64,000 nt of DNA from Novosphingobium sp049354825 (GTDB lineage: Bacteria; Pseudomonadota; Alphaproteobacteria; Sphingomonadales; Sphingomonadaceae), in contig NZ_CP186480.1 in the NCBI RefSeq assembly GCF_049354825.1, positions 2,480,001 to 2,544,000 on the forward strand, written 5' to 3'. Positions within the stretch are counted from its first letter, which is position 1; each line of letters starts with the position of its first letter. The notes beneath the pieces are model-generated. The model worked only from the letters and a program-made list of their open reading frames with translations, was not told the DNA's origin and ran no database searches. The translations under genes were made by a program, and so were the position numbers. Shown here one piece after another: positions 36,879 to 47,462 of this stretch.

Positions 36879-37438
36879 TGCCGCGTCAGGCGTACCAGGC
36901 TCCAGTCGTATCCAAGCTCGCGTGCGCGCCGTTCCAGCAGCGCGCGGGTGGCCTCGTCGGGCCGCTGGGCGCGGGTCAGCAGCCACAGGTAGCGGCCGCT
37001 CGGCTCGCCGACGATCGACCAGGGGTAAAGACCGTCCGGTCCGGGCTCACCGCGGTCCAGCACCCAGTAATCGCCGTAGAACGGGCCGAAGAAGCTGACC
37101 TTCAGTTTCGCGTCCGCGCTGTCTTCGACGATCTTCGCCTTGCCAACAGATTGCTTGACCTTGCCGTCAACACTGCCTTGCCGGCAGGTGTTGGTAACGC
37201 GGATCAGACCGTCGGAGCGGCGCGCGTAATTGGCGGTGACCGCCTCGCAATCCTTTTCAAAGCTGTTTTCATAGCGGCCATATTCGTACCACGGCCCGAG
37301 GTAGGCACCGAGGCTCACCGCCTTGGCGGGCTGGGGCACGGCGGCATTGCCCACCGGGCCGCCGCGCGGGATACAGGCGGAAACGGCAAGGGCAGCGCCC
37401 GCCACCAGGGCCAGCGAAATGACGGAACGATTGCGCAT
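36875..37438 (-). CDS. Lipocalin family lipoprotein (Blc-like)
   Basis: A 187-residue predicted outer-membrane lipoprotein with lipobox AVSAC. The lipocalin start motif is LGPWYEYGRYENSFEKDC, and the strands continue with DYWVLDRG and RYLWLLTRAQRP. Blc of E. coli binds lysophospholipids and is induced in stress. An EcfG-type promoter lies so close to the ATG that the mRNA may have almost no leader. Confidence 0.9.
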   Translation of the reverse strand: MRNRSVISLALVAGAALAVSACIPRGGPVGNAAVPQPAKAVSLGAYLGPWYEYGRYENSFEKDCEAVTANYARRSDGLIRVTNTCRQGSVDGKVKQSVGKAKIVEDSADAKLKVSFFGPFYGDYWVLDRGEPGPDGLYPWSIVGEPSGRYLWLLTRAQRPDEATRALLERRARELGYDWSLVRLTRH

Positions 37439-37446
37439 GGACCGGC

Positions 37447-37471
37447 AACGCTATCGGGGCGCGCGTGTTCC
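37447..37471 (-). promoter_or_regulatory. EcfG-type general stress promoter for the lipocalin gene
   Basis: On the minus strand GGAAC (37467-37471), a 16-bp spacer and CGTT (37447-37450) match the consensus. Only 8 bp separate the -10 from the ATG at 37438, so the transcript would be leaderless or nearly so. Confidence 0.72.
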
Positions 37472-37481
37472 GCCGCGCGTG

Positions 37482-37622
37482 TCAGCCACGCCCGCTTTTC
37501 ATGTTGTCCAGCCCGGACACGACGCCGACTTTCGTGCTGGGGTTCGAAGCGTTCTGCTTGGGCGGTTTTTCCGCCTTGGGCTTGCGTGCTTCCTTGTTCG
37601 ACTTTTTCTGGCCCTTGGCCAT
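37482..37622 (-). CDS. 46-residue Lys-rich protein, function unknown
   Basis: A complete frame starting MAKGQKKSNKEARKPKAEKP and ending NMKSGRG. Small proteins with the MAKGQ-SNKE-KPK pattern occur widely in proteobacteria without known function. ACAGG lies ahead of the ATG. Its stop is 11 bp upstream of the lipocalin -35, on the same strand. Confidence 0.65.
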   Translation of the reverse strand: MAKGQKKSNKEARKPKAEKPPKQNASNPSTKVGVVSGLDNMKSGRG

Positions 37623-37698
37623 GACCTGTTCCCATCGGCGCGGAAGGCGCCCATCCAAAGCCTAGGCCGGTCGGTGGCGGAATGCGCGCGAAATCGCC

Positions 37699-38160
37699 CT
37701 ATCGGGCCAGCGTGACCAGAACGCGGTCGAGAGCCTGGAGAAATCGCGAGCGGTCTGCCTTCGAAAATGGCGGCGGACCACCGGTGATGCCGTCCATCCC
37801 GGCGCGCAGGTCTGCCATGATCGCGCGCGTCGCGATGGCAGCCCCGATCGACGCGGCCTCGAACGGCTTGCCGCTCGGCGCCAGCACGCGCGCGCCGGCC
37901 TTCAGGCATCGGTCCGCCAGCAGGATGTCGCCGGTGATGACGGCGCAGCGCGGCGTTGCTGCTTCGGCGATCCAGTCGTCGGCGGCGTCGAATGCGTCCG
38001 ACACCAGCACGCGGCGGATCAGCGGGTGGGCCGGAATGCGGATCGGGCTGTTGCTGACGATCACCACTTCAGCGCCGTGGCGCAAGGCGACCTTGTAGAT
38101 TTCCTCCTTCACCGGGCAGGCGTCGGCGTCGACCAGGACGGTAAGAGCGGTAGCGGCCAT
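37699..38160 (-). CDS. YaiI/YqxD family protein (DUF188)
   Basis: A 153-residue protein starting near TVLVDADACPVKEEIYKVA, the family signature with acidic residues typical of a PIN-like or NYN-like nuclease core. IVSNSPIRIP, VSDAFDAADDWIAE and VITGDILLADRC continue it. A role in RNA processing has been proposed for the fold, without proof. I choose the ATG at 38160. Confidence 0.9.
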   Translation of the reverse strand: MAATALTVLVDADACPVKEEIYKVALRHGAEVVIVSNSPIRIPAHPLIRRVLVSDAFDAADDWIAEAATPRCAVITGDILLADRCLKAGARVLAPSGKPFEAASIGAAIATRAIMADLRAGMDGITGGPPPFSKADRSRFLQALDRVLVTLAR

Positions 38161-38306
38161 TCTGCGCAGGTTTAGCGCGGCCGGGCGCCGTTGGCTAATG
38201 CCGCGATGCCGCCCGGGCACGGTACGGGGGTGGCAATCGGGCCGCACCCGTGGAAAGTAAAAGGAGCCCGCGCGCCCCTGTGGCCTGCTCAGGAGACCAT
38301 TGGACA

Positions 38307-38900
38307 ATGTTGAAGCCCGCCTTGCCTGCCTCGCTCGTTCTCGCGCTCGCCGCCTGCTCGGGCGGAGCGCCTGCTCCGGAAGCATCCGGTTCGGTTGCAG
38401 CAGCCGACGTCGCCGAGCCGACCGCCGCGGCAACCTCGACAGCGACGCCGAGCGCTTCGGCGCAGGTGGCGCAAGTGCTGACGCTCGACGGTCTGGGCGA
38501 GCTTCGTTTCGGCAAGCCGATCGCTGCGGATTCGCACTGGAAGCTGGGCACCGACGAAGCCTCGCCGAGCTGCCGCATCGCGACCTCGCCGGACTATCCC
38601 GGCGTCTACGCGATCGTCAACAAGGATGGCGTGCGGCGCATTACGGTCGGCGCGCGGTCCACGGTAAAGCTGGTCGAGGGGGTCGGTCCCGGCTCGAGCG
38701 AGACCGAGGTGACGGCGAAATTCCCGGGCTTCCGCGAGAGCCCCCACAAATATGTCGCCGCGCCGGGCAAGTACCTGACCGCGCCGGGTGAGGGGAAGAC
38801 CGGCCCGGACTTGCGATTCGAGATTGGTGCCGACGGCAAGGTTTCGCTGATGCACGTCGGGATCGCGCCCGAGCTTCAGTACGTCGAGGGTTGCAGCTGA
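38307..38900 (+). CDS. Predicted lipoprotein, function unknown
   Basis: A 197-residue lipoprotein (lipobox LALAAC), then an Ala/Thr/Ser linker and a compact domain. The stretches LDGLGELRFGKPI, GVYAIVNKDGVRRITVG and EGVGPGSSETEVTAKFPGF look like the repeated small-domain pattern of YfjS/BamE-like or DUF-type periplasmic proteins, but I cannot name it. AGGAG lies ahead of the ATG. Confidence 0.7.
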   Translation: MLKPALPASLVLALAACSGGAPAPEASGSVAAADVAEPTAAATSTATPSASAQVAQVLTLDGLGELRFGKPIAADSHWKLGTDEASPSCRIATSPDYPGVYAIVNKDGVRRITVGARSTVKLVEGVGPGSSETEVTAKFPGFRESPHKYVAAPGKYLTAPGEGKTGPDLRFEIGADGKVSLMHVGIAPELQYVEGCS

Positions 38901-38933
38901 CGATTTCGCTGGCAACCATCGGCCGCGGCGCGC

Positions 38934-38949
38934 ATTGTGCAGTGCAGCA
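38934..38949 (+). promoter_or_regulatory. Copy of the phasin-operator sequence
   Basis: TTGTGCAGTGCAGCA at 38935-38949 is identical over 15 bases to the arm of the phasin operator at 16450-16464. It lies 18 bp before the ATG of the 98-residue gene, where a bound repressor would block transcription or translation start. I noticed no other copy in the window. Confidence 0.65.
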
Positions 38950-38967
38950 TGGGCTGGCCAGGGAGCG

Positions 38968-39264
38968 ATGACGATGACCGCACGCACGAAGAACTGGTCG
39001 GACCTTGTGTTCGACACTTGGCTGCTCGGCGCCGAGGCGGGCGCGGTGATGTGGCTGCGCAGCGCCAAGATCATGCTCGGCGGCGAACCCGCGCGGCTTG
39101 AGGTGGAGCGAATGGTGAGCGAGAAGATCGCCGCGAATCTCGCCTTGATGCCCAAGCTGATGGGATTGCAGAGCCCGCAGGCGATGGCGGCGCGAACGCT
39201 TGCGCATTACCGCCGCCCGGTCGCCGCCAACCGCCGGCGGTTGGCGGCAACGACCCGCGATTAG
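38968..39264 (+). CDS. 98-residue helical protein, possible PHA-granule-associated protein
   Basis: Starts MTMTARTKNWSDLVFDTW and continues with LLGAEAGAVMWLRSAKIML, a likely amphipathic helix. ERMVSEKIAANLALMPKLMG follows, and a basic tail (HYRRPVAANRRRLA) ends it. I do not recognise a family. The helix pattern and the operator copy just upstream suggest a phasin-like granule protein; this is inference. GGGAG precedes the ATG at 38968, and a second ATG at 38974 is possible. Confidence 0.7.
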   Translation: MTMTARTKNWSDLVFDTWLLGAEAGAVMWLRSAKIMLGGEPARLEVERMVSEKIAANLALMPKLMGLQSPQAMAARTLAHYRRPVAANRRRLAATTRD

Positions 39265-39456
39265 GTAATTCGGCCGAGCCGTGCTAAGACATCGCTGCTG
39301 ACGTCAACCAATGACGGACATCGGCGCTTCGACGGGCCTGACCTTAACCGGGATGGGCCGCCGCTTCGACGACTTCCTTTCAAAGACACGACCTCTCGCA
39401 TCCGTCCGCGTGCACTTTCGCGCGGGGGCGCACTTCGTTTCTGAAAGGAACGCACT

Positions 39457-39663
39457 ATGCCGTCAGGCACCGTAAAATTCTTCAATGCCGACAAGGGCTA
39501 TGGTTTCATCGCGCCGGCCGATGGCGGCGAGGACAGCTTCGTCCACATCACCGCAGTCCAGGCCGCCGGCATGGACACGCTGACCCAGAACCAGCGCCTG
39601 TCCTACGAGATCGAGACCGGCCGCAACGGCAAGCGTTCGGCGGTCAACCTCGTCGCCGAGTGA
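39457..39663 (+). CDS. Cold-shock domain protein (CspA family)
   Basis: A 68-residue single OB-fold RNA/ssDNA-binding protein. RNP1 is KGYGFIAP and RNP2 is DSFVHIT, on a standard GTVKFFN start. GAAAGGA precedes the ATG. The 192-bp gap before it probably holds a long structured leader, as is common for csp genes; I can see no clear cold-box. Confidence 0.96.
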   Translation: MPSGTVKFFNADKGYGFIAPADGGEDSFVHITAVQAAGMDTLTQNQRLSYEIETGRNGKRSAVNLVAE

Positions 39664-39672
39664 CCCAGGTTC

Positions 39673-39700
39673 CGGGCGGCGGGCACCAGCCTGCCGCCCG
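39673..39700 (+). terminator. Probable terminator of the cold-shock gene
   Basis: Arms CGGGCGGC (39673-39680) and GCCGCCCG (39693-39700) with a 12-base loop, 9 bp after the stop. There is no T-run, so termination by this stem alone is uncertain. Confidence 0.5.
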
Positions 39701-39728
39701 CATCCTGACAACCGATTGAGGACCGTCC

Positions 39729-39941
39729 ATGAGCCAGACCCGCGAATTCTACCTAGCCCGCGCCGCCGAAGCGGCGAACGAGGCTGCCAATGCCAAGCTG
39801 GCGAATGTTGCCGACCGCGCCCTGCGATCGCAGAAGGCCTTCGAGGCGATGGCCCAGCGCATCGCGCTTGCCGATGCCCGCCGCGCCAAGGCCGACGCTG
39901 AAAAGGCCGCGCTGCAGGACGCCGAAACCCTCCAGGACTGA
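39729..39941 (+). CDS. 70-residue helical protein, function unknown
   Basis: Almost entirely one Ala/Arg/Glu-rich helix, with FYLARAAEAANEAANAKLAN followed by VADRALRSQKAFEAMAQRIA. Similar short proteins recur in sphingomonad genomes. No function known to me. Confidence 0.65.
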   Translation: MSQTREFYLARAAEAANEAANAKLANVADRALRSQKAFEAMAQRIALADARRAKADAEKAALQDAETLQD

Positions 39942-40066
39942 CGGGCTCCAGACCCGGCCCGTCCGTACTTGAGTGGCGGATTTGCGCCGCCCGCTACCTT
40001 TGAATTGCCCTTCGCTGAAACCTTTGTATGCCTGTCCGCATGGGACGCGACGAAGGCATCGATTCA

Positions 40067-43000
40067 GTGAGCAATACCAACAACTTGTCTACTCTCGACG
40101 CGTCGATGCTGCGCGACGCGCTGCGCAGCTTGCGCGATGGCGATTTCACGGTCCGGCTGCCGGGGTCGCTCAGGGGTATCGACGGCGAGATCGCCCGCAC
40201 CTTCAACGAGGTCATGGATCTCGAAGAAAGCATGACCGGTGAGTTCGAGCGTCTGTCGAATGTCGTCGGCAAGGAAGGCAAGATCGGCCAGCGCGGCCGC
40301 GTGCGCGGCGCCAAGGGCGGTTGGGAAGCCAAGCTGCAGGCGCTTAACGACCTGATCGAGGACATGACCCAGCCGACCGCCGAGGTCGCGCGGGTGATCG
40401 GCGCGGTCGCCAAGGGCGACTTGTCGCAATCGATGGTCACCGAAATCGAGGGGCGTCCGCTGCGCGGCGAATTCCTGCGCATCGGCAAGATCGTCAACAC
40501 CATGGTCGACCAGCTCAACGGCTTCGCCAGCGAAGTCACGCGCGTCGCGCGCGAAGTCGGAACCGAGGGCAAGCTGGGCGGACAGGCGCGGGTCAAGGGC
40601 GTGGCCGGCACCTGGAAGGATCTGACCGACAACGTCAACGCGATGGCGACCAACCTCACCGGCCAGGTCCGCAACATCGCCGAAGTCACCACCGCTGTCG
40701 CTTCGGGCGACTTGTCGAAGAAGATCACCGTCGAGGTGCGGGGCGAGATCCTGGAGCTGAAGAACACCATCAACACGATGGTCGATCAGCTCAACGCCTT
40801 CGCATCGGAAGTCACCCGCGTCGCGCGCGAGGTAGGTACCGAGGGCAAGCTGGGCGGCCAGGCGCAAGTGCCGGGCGTGGGCGGTACGTGGAAGGACCTG
40901 ACCGACAACGTCAACCTCATGGCCGACAACCTCACCGGCCAGGTCCGCAACATTGCCGAGGTTACCACCGCGGTGGCGCGCGGCGACCTTTCCAAGAAGA
41001 TCACCGTCGACGTGCGCGGCGAAATCCTGGAGCTGAAGGTCACGATCAATACCATGGTCGACCAGCTCAACGGCTTTGCCAGCGAAGTCAGCCGCGTGGC
41101 GCGCGAAGTCGGCTCCGAGGGAAAGCTTGGCGGCCAGGCCCAGGTCGAGGGCGTCGCCGGCACGTGGAAGGACCTGACCGACAACGTCAACTCGATGGCC
41201 GACAACCTTACCGGCCAGGTCCGCAACATCGCCGAAGTGACCACCGCGGTCGCCTCGGGCGACCTTTCGAAGAAGATCACGGTCGACGTGAAGGGCGAAA
41301 TCCTTGAGCTGAAGAACACCATCAATACGATGGTCGATCAGCTCAACGCCTTCGCGTCGGAAGTCACCCGCGTCGCGCGCGAGGTCGGTACCGAGGGCAA
41401 GCTGGGCGGTCAGGCCGAAGTGCCGGGCGTAGGCGGGACCTGGGCCAACCTCACCGACAACGTCAACCTGATGGCGGACAACCTCACCAGCCAGGTCCGC
41501 AACATCGCCGAGGTCACCACCGCGGTGGCGCGCGGCGACCTTTCCAAGAAGATCACCGTCGACGTGCGCGGCGAAATTCTGGAGCTGAAGAATACCGTCA
41601 ACACGATGGTGGACCAGCTCAACGGCTTTGCCGGCGAAGTGAGCCGCGTGGCGCGCGAGGTCGGGACCGAGGGCAAGCTCGGCGGCCAGGCGCGGGTCGA
41701 AGGCGTGGGCGGCACGTGGAAGGACCTGACCGACAACGTCAACGCCATGGCCACCAACCTTACCGGCCAGGTCCGCAACATCGCCGAAGTGACCACCGCT
41801 GTGGCGCGCGGCGACCTTTCCAAGAAGATCACCGTCGACGTGCGCGGCGAAATCCTTGAGCTTAAGGACACCATCAACACGATGGTGGACCAGCTCAACG
41901 GCTTCGCCAGCGAAGTCACGCGCGTGGCGCGCGAGGTCGGCTCCGACGGCAAGCTGGGCGGCCAGGCCGAGGTGCCGGGCGTGGGCGGCACGTGGAAGGA
42001 CCTGACCGACAACGTCAACGCCATGGCCGACAACCTGACAGGCCAGGTTCGTAACATCGCCGAAGTGACCACCGCGGTGGCGTCCGGCGACTTGTCCAAG
42101 AAGATCACGGTCGACGTGAAGGGCGAGATTCTCGAACTCAAGAACACGATCAACACGATGGTCGATCAGCTCAACTCGTTCGCCAGCGAGGTCACCCGCG
42201 TGGCGCGCGAGGTCGGAACCGAGGGCAAGCTTGGCGGGCAGGCACATGTGCGCGGCGTGGGCGGCACGTGGAAGGACCTGACCGACAACGTCAACCTGAT
42301 GGCCGACAACCTGACCGGCCAGGTCCGCAACATCGCCGAAGTGACCACCGCGGTCGCGCGCGGCGACCTGTCGAAGAAGATCACGGTGGACGTGAAGGGC
42401 GAAATCCTTGCCCTGAAGAATACCATCAACACCATGGTCGACCAGCTCAACGGTTTCGCCAGCGAAGTGACCCGCGTCGCGCGCGAGGTCGGCACCGAAG
42501 GCAAGCTGGGCGGCCAGGCCGCGGTTCCGGGCGTGGGCGGTACGTGGAAGGACCTGACCGATAACGTCAACCTGATGGCCACCAACCTGACCAACCAGGT
42601 GCGTGGCATCGCCGATGTCGTCACCGCGGTGGCGCAGGGCAACCTGCGCCGCAAGCTGACCGTGGACGCCAAGGGCGAGATCGCCGCGCTGGCCGAGACG
42701 ATCAACTTCATGATCGATACGCTGTCGACCTTCGGTGACCAGGTCACCAACATGGCGCGCGAAGTGGGCATCGAGGGCCGGCTGGGCGGGCAGGCGAGCG
42801 TTCCGGGCGCCGCGGGCCTCTGGCGCGACCTGACCGACAACGTCAACCAGCTGGCCGCCAACCTCACCAACCAGGTCCGCTCGATCGCCGAAGTGGCAAC
42901 CGCGGTTACCGCCGGCGACCTCACCCAGTCGATCGCGGTCGAGGCGTCGGGCGAGATGGCTGCGCTCAAGGACACGATCAACGAGATGATCGGCAACCTC

Positions 43001-45424
43001 AAGGACCAGACCTTGAAGAATGCCGAGCAGGACTGGCTCAAGACCAACCTCGCGCGGTTCAGCCGTATGCTTCAGGGCGAGCGCGACCTGGCGACCGTTT
43101 CGAGCATGATCATGTCTGAGCTGGCGCCGCTTGTGAACGCGCAGGTCGGCCTGTTCTACGTAACCCGACAGGACGAGGCGGACGAGGAAGCGAAGCTGGA
43201 ACTGGTCGCCAGTTACGGCGCCGACGACAGCGCCCGCACCCGCCGCGAGGTGGCGCTGCGCGAAGGGCTGGTCGGCCAGGCGGCGGCTGACAAGCGTCCG
43301 ATCGTCCTCCCCAAGGTTCCCAAGGACTTCGTGCGGGTCAGCTCCGGCCTGGGTGAGACGCTGCCGACCAGCGTCACCATCCTGCCGGCGCTGTACGAAA
43401 ACGACGTCAAGGCCGTGATCGAACTCGCTTCGCTGGGCGAGTTCAGCGAGACGCACCAGTCGTTCCTCAATCAGCTGATGGAATCGATCGGCATCGTGCT
43501 CAACACGATCGCGGCCACCATGCGGACCGAGGACCTGCTTAAGCAGTCGCAATTGCTGACGCAGGAGCTGCAAACCCGCCAGACCGAGCTTACCACCAAC
43601 CAGGAAGCGCTCCACGCCACCAACGAGGAGTTGCAGGACAAGGCCCAGGCGCTCGAGAACGAGAAGCGCCAGGTCGAGGCCAAGAACATCGAGATCGAGA
43701 TGGCGCGCCGCGCGGTCGAGGAAAAGGCCGAGCAGCTGGCGCTGACCTCGAAATATAAGTCCGAATTCCTCGCCAACATGAGCCACGAGCTCCGCACGCC
43801 GCTGAACTCGCTGCTGATCCTGTCCAAGCTTCTGGCCGACAACGCGCAAGGCAACCTCAACGAGAAGCAGACCGAGTTTGCGCGGACGATCCATTCGGCC
43901 GGATCGGACCTGCTCAATCTCATCAACGACATCCTCGATTTGTCCAAGATCGAAAGCGGCACCGTCTCGATCGAGTTGGGCGACATGTCGCTGGCGGCGA
44001 TGCGCCTCCACATGGAACGCACCTTCCGCCAGCTCGCCAACGAGAAGGGGCTGGCCTTCAACCTCGACTTCGATCCCGCGCTGCCCGAAGTCGTCCGCAC
44101 CGACGAGCAGCGCCTTCAGCAAGTCGTTCTCAACCTGCTGTCGAACGCGTTCAAGTTCACCAGCGATGGCAGCGTCACGCTTTCGGCCAAGCCGGTCACT
44201 CTGCCGTCGGCACCGGGTTCGCGCGGTGTCTCCGCAATCGAGTTCGCGGTGGTCGACACCGGCATCGGCATCCCGCCCGAAAAGCAGAAGCTGATCTTCG
44301 AGGCCTTCCAGCAGGCCGACGGCACCACCAGCCGCAAGTATGGCGGCACCGGCTTGGGGCTGTCGATCAGCCGCGAGATCGCGAACCTGCTTGGCGGCGA
44401 GCTCAACGTCCGGTCCAATCCCGGCCAGGGCTCGACCTTTTCGCTGACGGTCCCGCTGTCGCTCGCCGACGCCGGCAGTCCCGCACTCGAAGCGCCGTCG
44501 ACCTTCACCGCCACCGGCGACGACACCGCCGCGGCGCTGCCCGCTGCGATCGTTGATGACCGCGACGACCTGGCGCAGGATCCGTTCGTCCTGATCATCG
44601 AGGACGATGATACCTTCGCCGGCGTCCTCCTCGAGATCGCGCACGAGTGCGGACTCAAGGCGGTGATCGCGACGGGCGGCTCGGGGACGGTCGCGCTGGT
44701 GCGCCGGCTCAGGCCCTACGCCATTACGCTCGATCTCGGCCTTAACGACATCAACGGGCTCGTTCTGCTCGATCTGCTCAAGCACGATCCGGCCACCCGC
44801 GACATTCCCGTCCATGTCATCACCGGCATCGACGCCGACCGTCCCGCCGCCGAGCGCGAAGCCGACGAGGTCAGCGGCAAGCCGATCGACCACGACGAGC
44901 TGGCGGCGATGTTCAACCGTATCGCCAAGATGGCCCGCACGACTGCGCGGCAGGTCCCGATGACGCTGGGCGAAAGGCACGAGACGCTGCGCGCGCTGCC
45001 CGAACTGGCAGGCTCGAAGATGCTCATCGTCGACGACGACATCCGCAACATCTTCTCGCTCACCAGCGTGCTCGAAAGCTACGGCATCGAGGTCAGCCAC
45101 GCCGAACGGGGCAAGGCCGGCATCGATATCCTCAAGAAGAACCCCGACATCGATATCGCCCTGATCGACATCATGATGCCGGAAATGGACGGCTACGAAA
45201 CGATGCGGCAAATCCGCCGCACCGCCAAGATCGCCGATATTCCGCTGATCGCGGTGACGGCCAAGGCGATGCAGGGCGATCGGCAGAAATGCCTCGATGC
45301 GGGCGCCTCGGACTACATCGCCAAGCCGGTCGACGTCGACCTGCTGCTGGCGCTGCTCAACGTCTGGCTGGCCAAGTCGCGGATCGACATCAAGCGCGCG
45401 GGCAAGCCCGCGAAGGTGCGCTGA
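40067..45424 (+). CDS. Soluble poly-HAMP hybrid histidine kinase with two receivers
   Basis: A giant cytoplasmic sensor kinase of about 1,785 residues. No TM segment is seen. A divergent HAMP-like start (about 10-100) leads to ten 92-residue HAMP units (about 106-984). A GAF-like domain (about 985-1145) and a coiled coil follow. HisKA carries His1240 in SHELRTPLNS, then comes an HATPase with GTGLGLSI, receiver 1 (Asp1556) and receiver 2 (Asp1701 in DIMMPEMDGYE). The 92-residue period matches the fungal group III (Nik1/Os-1) osmosensing kinases. I prefer the GTG at 40067, which has AAGG upstream; in-frame ATGs at 40028 and 40040 lack one. A second hybrid kinase follows after 4 bp. Confidence 0.9.
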   Translation: MSNTNNLSTLDASMLRDALRSLRDGDFTVRLPGSLRGIDGEIARTFNEVMDLEESMTGEFERLSNVVGKEGKIGQRGRVRGAKGGWEAKLQALNDLIEDMTQPTAEVARVIGAVAKGDLSQSMVTEIEGRPLRGEFLRIGKIVNTMVDQLNGFASEVTRVAREVGTEGKLGGQARVKGVAGTWKDLTDNVNAMATNLTGQVRNIAEVTTAVASGDLSKKITVEVRGEILELKNTINTMVDQLNAFASEVTRVAREVGTEGKLGGQAQVPGVGGTWKDLTDNVNLMADNLTGQVRNIAEVTTAVARGDLSKKITVDVRGEILELKVTINTMVDQLNGFASEVSRVAREVGSEGKLGGQAQVEGVAGTWKDLTDNVNSMADNLTGQVRNIAEVTTAVASGDLSKKITVDVKGEILELKNTINTMVDQLNAFASEVTRVAREVGTEGKLGGQAEVPGVGGTWANLTDNVNLMADNLTSQVRNIAEVTTAVARGDLSKKITVDVRGEILELKNTVNTMVDQLNGFAGEVSRVAREVGTEGKLGGQARVEGVGGTWKDLTDNVNAMATNLTGQVRNIAEVTTAVARGDLSKKITVDVRGEILELKDTINTMVDQLNGFASEVTRVAREVGSDGKLGGQAEVPGVGGTWKDLTDNVNAMADNLTGQVRNIAEVTTAVASGDLSKKITVDVKGEILELKNTINTMVDQLNSFASEVTRVAREVGTEGKLGGQAHVRGVGGTWKDLTDNVNLMADNLTGQVRNIAEVTTAVARGDLSKKITVDVKGEILALKNTINTMVDQLNGFASEVTRVAREVGTEGKLGGQAAVPGVGGTWKDLTDNVNLMATNLTNQVRGIADVVTAVAQGNLRRKLTVDAKGEIAALAETINFMIDTLSTFGDQVTNMAREVGIEGRLGGQASVPGAAGLWRDLTDNVNQLAANLTNQVRSIAEVATAVTAGDLTQSIAVEASGEMAALKDTINEMIGNLKDQTLKNAEQDWLKTNLARFSRMLQGERDLATVSSMIMSELAPLVNAQVGLFYVTRQDEADEEAKLELVASYGADDSARTRREVALREGLVGQAAADKRPIVLPKVPKDFVRVSSGLGETLPTSVTILPALYENDVKAVIELASLGEFSETHQSFLNQLMESIGIVLNTIAATMRTEDLLKQSQLLTQELQTRQTELTTNQEALHATNEELQDKAQALENEKRQVEAKNIEIEMARRAVEEKAEQLALTSKYKSEFLANMSHELRTPLNSLLILSKLLADNAQGNLNEKQTEFARTIHSAGSDLLNLINDILDLSKIESGTVSIELGDMSLAAMRLHMERTFRQLANEKGLAFNLDFDPALPEVVRTDEQRLQQVVLNLLSNAFKFTSDGSVTLSAKPVTLPSAPGSRGVSAIEFAVVDTGIGIPPEKQKLIFEAFQQADGTTSRKYGGTGLGLSISREIANLLGGELNVRSNPGQGSTFSLTVPLSLADAGSPALEAPSTFTATGDDTAAALPAAIVDDRDDLAQDPFVLIIEDDDTFAGVLLEIAHECGLKAVIATGGSGTVALVRRLRPYAITLDLGLNDINGLVLLDLLKHDPATRDIPVHVITGIDADRPAAEREADEVSGKPIDHDELAAMFNRIAKMARTTARQVPMTLGERHETLRALPELAGSKMLIVDDDIRNIFSLTSVLESYGIEVSHAERGKAGIDILKKNPDIDIALIDIMMPEMDGYETMRQIRRTAKIADIPLIAVTAKAMQGDRQKCLDAGASDYIAKPVDVDLLLALLNVWLAKSRIDIKRAGKPAKVR
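40384..43018 (+). repeat. Ten tandem 276-bp repeats encoding HAMP units
   Basis: Units recur every 276 bp; the anchor CAGGTCCGCAACAT starts at 40664, 40940, 41216, 41492 and onward to 42320. The seven central units keep AEVTTAVA and GDLSKKITV almost unchanged and share long runs of identical DNA; the first unit and the last two are more diverged. Since the period is a multiple of three, recombination between units would add or remove whole 92-residue modules without shifting frame. Confidence 0.93.
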
Positions 45425-45428
45425 GGCC

Positions 45429-47414
<1,986 letters not shown>

Positions 47415-47432
<18 letters not shown>

Positions 47433-47454
47433 TCGCGCATCAGCGCCGCCTGAT
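47415..47454 (+). repeat. Short direct duplication at the end of the kinase gene
   Basis: TCAGCGCCGCCTGAT occurs at 47419-47433 and again at 47440-47454. The first copy holds the last codons and TGA of the kinase; the second lies after it. It looks like a small slippage or tandem duplication that leaves a spare stop. Confidence 0.7.
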
Positions 47455-47462
47455 AACAAGCC

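Noticed and set aside
40384..43018. Regular 276-bp repeats that might suggest a CRISPR or satellite array.
   Set aside because: They are coding, in frame and give HAMP units; there are no short repeats with unique spacers.
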